Positions 58,233 through 64,000 of a stretch of DNA of 64,000 bases are shown piece after piece. How positions within the stretch are numbered: position 1 is the stretch's first letter; every line of letters begins with the position of its first letter. The stretch is from Leptospira mtsangambouensis (lineage in GTDB: Bacteria > Spirochaetota > Leptospiria > Leptospirales > Leptospiraceae), in the NCBI RefSeq assembly GCF_004770475.1, contig NZ_RQHK01000002.1, positions 536,001 through 600,000 on the forward strand, in the 5' to 3' direction. The notes under the pieces are model-generated. The model saw only the letters and a list, made by a program, of their open reading frames with translations. It was not told the DNA's origin and did no database searches. The position numbers were made by a program, and so were the translations under genes.

Positions 58233-59987
58233 ATGAAAAAAACTTTTTTGATTTTAGTTTTCTTATCTTTCCTTTTTTCTTTATTCGCAAGTCCTGAAAG
58301 GGAAGTTCCTATTTTTTGGACGGAACTTCATTCGAAATACAATTGGAAAACAAAACCAACATTCCCCGAATCCGAATCCGTTGAATTATTTGAATCCATT
58401 TTATATACAGAGGGTAGGTTGTTACTCCAAACAAAGGATGTTACCAAACAGTACTCCCTCCTTGTTTGGAATTTAGATTCAAGGGAATCTAAAAAAATAG
58501 ATTGGGATGGTGGGAAGGTGACAGGTTGGGCAGAGTGTTCGGGGAGAATTTTAGTCCAAACCACAAAGACTCTCTGGGATTTAGATGCAAAAACATTTGT
58601 TGTGAAGAGAAAACTTCCTTGGTCAAACAATGGAAAGTCTTGGGTTGATATTGTTTGTTTAGAAAACAAAATTTATAGATTGGTGGCAGACCAATTGGAA
58701 GTGTATGGATTGGATTCTGGTGAGTTGGAATCAAAAATTCCTCTTCCTTTTTCTTCTGTGCAAAGAATGTCCAAACGAAGTGAAAAAGAAATTCTACTCA
58801 TCTCTTCTTATTGGGGAAATACCATTCAAGTTTTTTCTCCAAAAGATCCTACAAATTCTAAGGAATGGAAATTTCCAGTCAATCATAGGGCTCTTTTTAA
58901 ATTGGTAACTTTATCAGAAAATCATCTTCTCATCTTTGATCCAATCACAAAGATTTATGGTGAATGGATGGTGTTTGAAAATTCCATTTTGCCTTTGGAT
59001 TCTCCTGTCGAAGTAGCAGATGGCTCTAGAGCTTACCGATTTTCTCCCATCCAAAACAAAATTGAATACCAGTTTTCTTTAACGGCTCTCTCTGATCTTC
59101 CTGAAACAAAATACCAAATTCTCCTTCCAAAACAAAACATAAGTTCACAAAGATTATCCGAAGAAGAGTTTGATGTAGCATCCATCCCTGAAATCGATGA
59201 TTATGGGAATAGGTCCTTGGTTCTTACCCTCCCTCCACTCAAAGCAGGTGATAGAAAAGAGATAAAAGTTTATAGTGCTTTGCTCACTCGTTATAAAATC
59301 CATTGGAATTTGGATCCAAAATTAACATTGGGCAAAACTCAAAATGGAGAAGGGTTGGAAAGTTTTTTGATGGATGATTGGTTTTTAAAGATGGATTCAG
59401 ATGTTGTTTTGGAAAAAAGAAAATCAATTATTCAAAATGAGACCAACTTAAAACAAATTTTAACTAAAACCCAAGAATACGTATCCTCCATCCCTTATCA
59501 GTCAGGAAGTTTTGAATCTGCACCGAAAGTGATAGAAAAAAATAATGGAGGTTGCACAGAACATTCCTATGTCACCATGGCATTGTTACGCGGTATGGGA
59601 ATTCCTTCGAGGTTAGTTTGGAACTATCTTCCTACGGAGTCCTCTAAGGAAATTACATTCAATCATAAATTTGTTGAGGTTTGGGTGGAAGGCCTTGGAT
59701 GGATACCTATGGAGCCACTAGCACCACCTAAATCCAAACCGGGAATCACCCATGCTAGGCATGTTGTCTTTGCGGGACTACCAGGCACAAATCATCCCAA
59801 AATTGTTGGTGGGGATAGGCTTGTACAATTGTCAAAGGACCAATTGGGTCTTGCAAAAAAGATAAAATTCAAACTAGTTGTGGCAAAGATAGAAACCGAA
59901 AAAGACACAGAAAATATGGATGAGAAAGTTATAATTCCAAAAACAAACCGTGCCTTAAACTCTGGGGAAGATCTGATTGTTCCTTAA
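58233..59987 (+). CDS. Exported transglutaminase-like protein
   Basis: 584 aa with a signal peptide (MKKTFLILVFLSFLFSLFA). The middle (about residues 40-300) is beta-rich, possibly a propeller. The C-terminal transglutaminase core (about 410-520) has the Cys in NNGGCTEHSYVTMALL, GIPSRLVWNY, and the His in FNHKFVEVWV. Where the catalytic Asp is usual (GW-x-DP) it reads GWIPMEPL, so Glu replaces Asp. It could be a peptidase or cross-linking enzyme in the periplasm or outer membrane. Divergent from AraC. Confidence 0.85.
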   Translation: MKKTFLILVFLSFLFSLFASPEREVPIFWTELHSKYNWKTKPTFPESESVELFESILYTEGRLLLQTKDVTKQYSLLVWNLDSRESKKIDWDGGKVTGWAECSGRILVQTTKTLWDLDAKTFVVKRKLPWSNNGKSWVDIVCLENKIYRLVADQLEVYGLDSGELESKIPLPFSSVQRMSKRSEKEILLISSYWGNTIQVFSPKDPTNSKEWKFPVNHRALFKLVTLSENHLLIFDPITKIYGEWMVFENSILPLDSPVEVADGSRAYRFSPIQNKIEYQFSLTALSDLPETKYQILLPKQNISSQRLSEEEFDVASIPEIDDYGNRSLVLTLPPLKAGDRKEIKVYSALLTRYKIHWNLDPKLTLGKTQNGEGLESFLMDDWFLKMDSDVVLEKRKSIIQNETNLKQILTKTQEYVSSIPYQSGSFESAPKVIEKNNGGCTEHSYVTMALLRGMGIPSRLVWNYLPTESSKEITFNHKFVEVWVEGLGWIPMEPLAPPKSKPGITHARHVVFAGLPGTNHPKIVGGDRLVQLSKDQLGLAKKIKFKLVVAKIETEKDTENMDEKVIIPKTNRALNSGEDLIVP

Positions 59988-59988
59988 A

Positions 59989-61098
59989 TTATTTTCTAAG
60001 GACAAAGTTCTCCCCATTTTTGGGACCTGATTTTCGGATAAAAAGTCTTCGTTCTACTGATACACCCATTAACACTTGATAGATGTCGGTGAGAATGGGT
60101 CTTGAGGAATAATATCCATGACCAAGTCCGCCCACACCCAAAACAGGATCATCCACTTCATTGACATTGATCACATCCACACCTGAATACTTAAAACACA
60201 TTCCCGCACGAGGGGCACCATTTACTTTTTGGGAAGCAACAAGGGCATTGTCCCCTGGAGAACAATAAAGGGTAATTCTTTCTGATGATTTGGTTAAATC
60301 AGAAAGGATGGATTCAAATTCATTTTTGTCAAAATCAGGAGCATTCAAAATGAGTTCTGATAAAAATTTACTTTTACCTTGTTTGGCGATCGATGCCACG
60401 GAAGGTAATACCACTTGGTGGCCCATACTATGAACGACTAAATGAATTTTTTTTCCAAGGCTTGTGATATCGGTTAAGAACTTAGCAAAGGGTTCCCTGT
60501 TGATTTTGGCTTCTGTAAAGTTTAAATCGTAAGTTGATTTTACCATCACTTGTCCGAGGATTCCTGCGTCCGCTCCTGCGGGCCAAGAATAAACAACCAC
60601 TTCTCCTGGAAACTTTAGATCGTATTTAATTTGTCCGGCGCGAAGTACTGCTTCATCAAAATTGACATTGAAACCGTGCACAAATACCAAAACTTCTTCA
60701 GAAGCCGAGGATTTGATTTTGTTTAAAAATTCTTTATCATCGGTATTGATACGGCCTTTGAACTGAAAGAACTGGTTTTTGTCTTGGGCGTTATCGAAAG
60801 AAATATCTCCAATGATATGTTTGGATGGGATGTTGACCAAACAAATTCCGTAATGGGGGTTGATATCGGTGATGAATCCGAAACTAGCGGCATCACAATT
60901 GTCTTTGACTGTCATTTCCCGACGTGTGGTGACAAAATGAACATTGAGAATTTTGGTTTCATCAAAAGGATCAACAATTCGTTTGTTGATTTGTTCTCCG
61001 ATTTTCGGGGAACAGGAAAGAAGGAAGTTTATTAAAAATAAGAAAGAAAGGAATATTAGGAAAGTTGAATGTTTTTTGTTTTGTTTGGTTATATTCAT
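59989..61098 (-). CDS. DUF900 alpha/beta-hydrolase lipoprotein
   Basis: 369 aa. It has a lipoprotein signal peptide with lipobox LLSC (near residue 29), so lipid anchoring is expected after Lgt/LspA processing. The DUF900 alpha/beta-hydrolase domain has VLVFVHGFNVNFDEA and YSWPAGADAGILG, and the nucleophile Ser in VVHSMGHQVV, followed by LNAPDFDKNEF. The substrate is unknown. It is 15 bases downstream of the M23/LysM gene on the same strand, so it probably belongs to the bactofilin operon. Confidence 0.87.
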   Translation of the reverse strand: MNITKQNKKHSTFLIFLSFLFLINFLLSCSPKIGEQINKRIVDPFDETKILNVHFVTTRREMTVKDNCDAASFGFITDINPHYGICLVNIPSKHIIGDISFDNAQDKNQFFQFKGRINTDDKEFLNKIKSSASEEVLVFVHGFNVNFDEAVLRAGQIKYDLKFPGEVVVYSWPAGADAGILGQVMVKSTYDLNFTEAKINREPFAKFLTDITSLGKKIHLVVHSMGHQVVLPSVASIAKQGKSKFLSELILNAPDFDKNEFESILSDLTKSSERITLYCSPGDNALVASQKVNGAPRAGMCFKYSGVDVINVNEVDDPVLGVGGLGHGYYSSRPILTDIYQVLMGVSVERRLFIRKSGPKNGENFVLRK

Positions 61099-61113
61099 GA
61101 TCTTTAATCCAGT

Positions 61114-62238
61114 TTATTTATAGGAAAATCCTTTGATGATTTTTGTTGGGTTTACGTTTTTTCCATCTTTGATGACTTCGAAATGGAGGTGGGGGCCAAA
61201 ACAATATCCTGTGCAACCGGAGCGAGAGATGACTTTCCCAGCACTCACATAGTCACCTTCTTTTACGAAGAGTTTCGAGTTATGAGCATATAAGGTTTGG
61301 TAATTATCATCATGTGTGAGGATGATCGCATTTCCATACCCACCCATCCAACCAGAATAGGTAACCTTTCCTTTCCTTGCCGCATACACAGATTCATAAT
61401 TAGCTCGTAAGTCGAGGGCCATATGGAATTTGTATTGAGGGTAGGAACGAGTTCCCCAACCTGAAGTAATGACTTTGGAAACAACGGGAATTCTCCAAAC
61501 AGGTCCTGTTTCTGGAATCACTGCTCCTGGAAGGAATACCTTTTGTCCTGATTTAAATAAATCATAATCATCTAATTGGTTTTCAGAATAAATATCATCA
61601 ATTTTAACTTTGTAGTAGTCGGCCACTTTGGCAAGAGTATCGCCTTTTTTTAACTTATAAACTAATCCTTGTTTGTTGGGTATGTTTAGGATTTGGCCAG
61701 GGAGGATTGATACTTCTGGGTTAATTCCCGAACTTCCCGCAATGGATTCTGCTGACACTTTAAATCTACGTGCAATATCAGAAAGGGTTTCGTTCTTTTT
61801 GACTTTGTATTGAGTAACTTTTAGTTTTTTGTTTTTGTTATCTGCCAGAGCATCCAAATCGGCCGAACGAAGGATGGCCATTTTTTTATCTTCTGTTTCT
61901 TGTAAGTATTTGGCATCGGCAAGTTTTGCCTCTTTGTCTTTGATATCGTTCTCTTCTACCTCAGTGGACATACTAAGGAATTCTTTTTCCATTAAACTTT
62001 CTTCATAAGTTTGTTTGTCTACAATGATTGATAAAAAGAATGCTAAGATAAAGGAAGAAGCGAGTAGTGGGAGGATTCGATACCGTTTCCGGTTTAGATC
62101 GATCGTTCCATGAAGAACACTGGATTGTGACTGGAGGTTGTAAAAATACTTACCAGGAGAAACTTGGATGACGTTAATGTTTCCCCAGCGTAACACATGC
62201 TTACCGATCGTAGACTTTTCTGGAGATCGAAGTAGCAT
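61114..62238 (-). CDS. LysM/M23 family peptidoglycan peptidase
   Basis: 374 aa. One N-terminal helix (about residues 58-77) anchors it; then two LysM domains (VKKNETLSDIARRFKV and LKKGDTLAKVADYYKV) that bind peptidoglycan, then an M23 domain. Zinc-site residues are H272 and D276 (HMALD), H319, and H350/H352 (PHLHFE). A Cys pair in SGCTGYCFG may be disulfide-bonded. It lies 17 bases after the bactofilin gene, the arrangement of bactofilin-controlled shape peptidases. It would trim cross-links to set cell shape. Confidence 0.92.
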   Translation of the reverse strand: MLLRSPEKSTIGKHVLRWGNINVIQVSPGKYFYNLQSQSSVLHGTIDLNRKRYRILPLLASSFILAFFLSIIVDKQTYEESLMEKEFLSMSTEVEENDIKDKEAKLADAKYLQETEDKKMAILRSADLDALADNKNKKLKVTQYKVKKNETLSDIARRFKVSAESIAGSSGINPEVSILPGQILNIPNKQGLVYKLKKGDTLAKVADYYKVKIDDIYSENQLDDYDLFKSGQKVFLPGAVIPETGPVWRIPVVSKVITSGWGTRSYPQYKFHMALDLRANYESVYAARKGKVTYSGWMGGYGNAIILTHDDNYQTLYAHNSKLFVKEGDYVSAGKVISRSGCTGYCFGPHLHFEVIKDGKNVNPTKIIKGFSYK

Positions 62239-62255
62239 GTGCTAATAGGGATTGG

Positions 62256-62660
62256 TTAATCCTTAGTGTCTAAAGATTTGATACCGCCAAAGGATTCTTC
62301 CACAATCTTACGAACGTCTTTTTTCTGGCCGCCGGTGATTGTAATATTTCCTTTTGCAACTACACCTTTTTGAAGTTCTAAGTATGGAGCAGTGATATCA
62401 CCTAACATACGTCCTGTACCTTCGAGTTTTACTTCGTTTTCGGCTTTGATGTTTCCGATTAGGGTACCAGATACAATGACTTCTCTTGCGCTGATATTCG
62501 TTTTAACTTTACCGGTTTCTCCGATGACAAGTGCATCTTCTGTTTTGATATCACCTTCGAATTTTCCATCGATTCTAAGTGAACCTGCGATATAAAACTT
62601 ACCTTCAAATATCGACCCTGGTCCGATAACGCTATTGATGGAATCCTTACCTATTGCCAT
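62256..62660 (-). CDS. Bactofilin (DUF583)
   Basis: 134 aa, almost all the bactofilin beta-helix: INSVIGPGSIFEGKFYIAGS, LRIDGKFEGDIKTED, repeated hydrophobic strands LVIGETGKVKTNISAREVIV and GTLIGNIKAENEVKLEGTG. Bactofilins form membrane-associated filaments that position peptidoglycan enzymes. A bactofilin has been linked to the helical shape of L. biflexa; whether it is this one is not known. It begins the cluster with the M23 and DUF900 genes. Confidence 0.94.
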   Translation of the reverse strand: MAIGKDSINSVIGPGSIFEGKFYIAGSLRIDGKFEGDIKTEDALVIGETGKVKTNISAREVIVSGTLIGNIKAENEVKLEGTGRMLGDITAPYLELQKGVVAKGNITITGGQKKDVRKIVEESFGGIKSLDTKD

Positions 62661-62719
62661 TCCTGCTCCTTTTCCCCTTCTGTGAGAATCAAAATTTTCG
62701 GTCTTCTTGACAAGCCTTT

Positions 62720-64000
62720 TTAGTAGTCGATTTCCTCATCCCCGCTAAAGACTGATTTTTTTCGTTTCGGCGCTTTGGATGAACTAGGTTGTTTCTCTAT
62801 TTTTTCCGACTTTTTCTTTTCTGTTTGTGCGGTTGGGGTCGAAGGGAGGTTCGGCCTTGATTCCACTACATTCCAAGATGAGCCGTGGTCATTACAAACG
62901 TCCTTGGGAGCCGTTTGTGGGATGAAATACTCTTCAAATAGGTCATGGCATTGGGATCCAGGCAGTTTTCCCGACATCCGGCAAACTGTCTTTTTCGTGA
63001 CTTTTACCTCGCTAAGCCAAGGAAAGTCGACAGCGGGTTCCCGATCAAGGGCTCTTGCCATAAACCGACCCCAAACAGGTGCGGCGAGTTTCCCACCAGT
63101 CATCCCTCGTCCGAGGGAAATGGTTCCCACATCATACCCAAACCAGACAGAAGTCACAAGTTCTGGGGTGTAACCGACAAACCATGCATCTCGAAAGTTA
63201 TTGGTAGTCCCTGTTTTTCCATAAGCTTTACGGTTTAGTCCATAAGACAAAACCCCACGACCCGTTCCTTCTTCCACAACGTCTCGCATCATGGAAGTGA
63301 TGAGAAAGGCAGCTTCCTTCGAGATGATTTGTTTGCGATCCTCATCTTCGAAGTCTTTGCGAAAATCTTTGATGATTTTTCCTGAATTGTCTTCAACATA
63401 CAAAACAGAGATAGGATTGACTGTTTTGCCACCGGAGGCAAGGGCTGCATAGGCTCGTGTGAGTTCATATGGAGTGAGTTCAAAGGAACCAAGAGAAACG
63501 CTGAAGTTATAAGGGATGTCGCGACCAGGTAATTGTAAAAGTCCTCGCAAACTATCCATTAGGTGGGAAAGTCCCACTTGTTCTAAAACTCGAACCGCCA
63601 CAGAGTTTTTGGATTGTTCTAATGCTTTTCTGAGTAAAATAAAACCAGAGTATTCGCTACTGTAGTTCTCTGGGGCCCATTCATCGCCGTCCTCCATCAA
63701 ATATTGAAGCGGGGAATCTGCAAATAGAGTAGCAGGTGTTACATTTTTTTCTGGATCAGGGTTTTTGCCAGAATAATCCATCGCTGCTGCATAAAGAATG
63801 GGTTTGAATGCAGAACCTGGTTGGCGGAAGGCTTGGAAAGGACGGATCTGTTGGTTGTCAGAACGAAATCCTGATCCACCAACTAACGCAGTAATATATC
63901 CTGTTTCTGGACGAATCGCAATGAGTGATCCTTCTACTGGAAGGAGATGGTCTTTTGTGGTTTGTGAAGTGTAGTTTTTATCAATCAAATCACCTAGAAA
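62720..64000 (-). CDS. Class A penicillin-binding protein (PBP1a type), C-terminal part, 5' end outside window
   Basis: At least 426 aa; the frame stays open to the window edge. The transpeptidase domain is visible: PGSAFKPILYAAAMDY (SxxK nucleophile), QSKNSVAVRVLEQ (SxN) and YGKTGTTNNFRDAWFVGY (KTG). The glycosyltransferase domain would lie beyond the window. A C-terminal Ser/Lys/Pro-rich tail (about the last 60 residues) is disordered. It polymerises and cross-links peptidoglycan and is followed, in the same direction, by the bactofilin and M23 genes. Confidence 0.94.
   Translation of the reverse strand, partial: FLGDLIDKNYTSQTTKDHLLPVEGSLIAIRPETGYITALVGGSGFRSDNQQIRPFQAFRQPGSAFKPILYAAAMDYSGKNPDPEKNVTPATLFADSPLQYLMEDGDEWAPENYSSEYSGFILLRKALEQSKNSVAVRVLEQVGLSHLMDSLRGLLQLPGRDIPYNFSVSLGSFELTPYELTRAYAALASGGKTVNPISVLYVEDNSGKIIKDFRKDFEDEDRKQIISKEAAFLITSMMRDVVEEGTGRGVLSYGLNRKAYGKTGTTNNFRDAWFVGYTPELVTSVWFGYDVGTISLGRGMTGGKLAAPVWGRFMARALDREPAVDFPWLSEVKVTKKTVCRMSGKLPGSQCHDLFEEYFIPQTAPKDVCNDHGSSWNVVESRPNLPSTPTAQTEKKKSEKIEKQPSSSKAPKRKKSVFSGDEEIDY

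Overview
This window looks like chromosomal DNA of a spirochaete of the genus Leptospira, probably of the saprophytic (L. biflexa-like) clade. The reasons are low-to-moderate GC, many small Leptospira-type proteins (a Cys-rich periplasmic protein, a stand-alone class III cyclase, a REC-plus-HATPase signalling protein), a short SMC without a canonical hinge, a bactofilin beside a LysM/M23 peptidase, and frequent TTG starts. The genus call rests on remembered family resemblance, not on a search. The window is almost fully coding. I see no CRISPR array, insertion sequence, prophage or rRNA operon.

Layout. 1-7.5 kb: end of a TetR regulator, a nucleotidyl cyclase with a strong promoter right at its start codon, an SF1 helicase/TPR pair, a 51-aa protein, a dienoyl-CoA isomerase-like crotonase coupled to lgt, a DoxX gene under a palindromic operator, and a membrane-anchored M23 peptidase. 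7.5-12.6 kb: pcnB, then a tandem duplication of a REC/HATPase gene. The first copy is a pseudogene (one nonsense codon, one frameshift) followed by a decayed fragment of the thiL 3' end; the second copy is intact and abuts the real thiL. 12.7-18.2 kb: rplM-rpsI, an MFS transporter, alaS, yajQ. 18.3-31.9 kb: a long co-oriented run ftsK-lolA-rodZ-rimO-pgsA-trpD-yajC-unknown-secD-secF-ribD-ribE with many overlapping or abutting ends. 32-36.4 kb: a STAS protein, ribBA, pdxH, a prepilin peptidase and an aminotransferase. 36.4-42.6 kb: a large AAA/VWA-like protein, smpB, der, plsY and an unknown gene. 42.5-47.7 kb: a MAF/DUF115 protein, smc and the Cys-rich protein. 47.7-49.7 kb: elongator tRNA-Met(CAT) and glnA with a sigma-54-type promoter. 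49.7-64 kb: a PAS/GAF/PP2C phosphatase, an OmpR-type two-component pair, fructose-bisphosphate aldolase with 4-alpha-glucanotransferase, an Mpo1-like protein, an AraC regulator, a transglutaminase-like exported protein, a DUF900 lipoprotein hydrolase, and an envelope-shape cluster (LysM/M23 peptidase, bactofilin, class A PBP running off the end).

How the genes fit together. Most are housekeeping: translation (rplM, rpsI, alaS, smpB, der, rimO), chromosome handling (ftsK, smc), secretion and lipoproteins (yajC-secDF, lgt, lolA), phospholipid synthesis (pgsA, plsY), riboflavin/B6/thiamine cofactors (ribD, ribE, ribBA, pdxH, thiL), nitrogen assimilation (glnA) and peptidoglycan (PBP, two M23 proteins, bactofilin, rodZ). 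The most notable signals are the glnA regulation (sigma-54-like promoter plus loss of the adenylylation tyrosine), the apparently leaderless cyclase gene, the decaying REC/HATPase duplicate with its thiL scar, the hinge-less SMC, and the midasin-like AAA/VWA protein with degenerate metal-site motifs.
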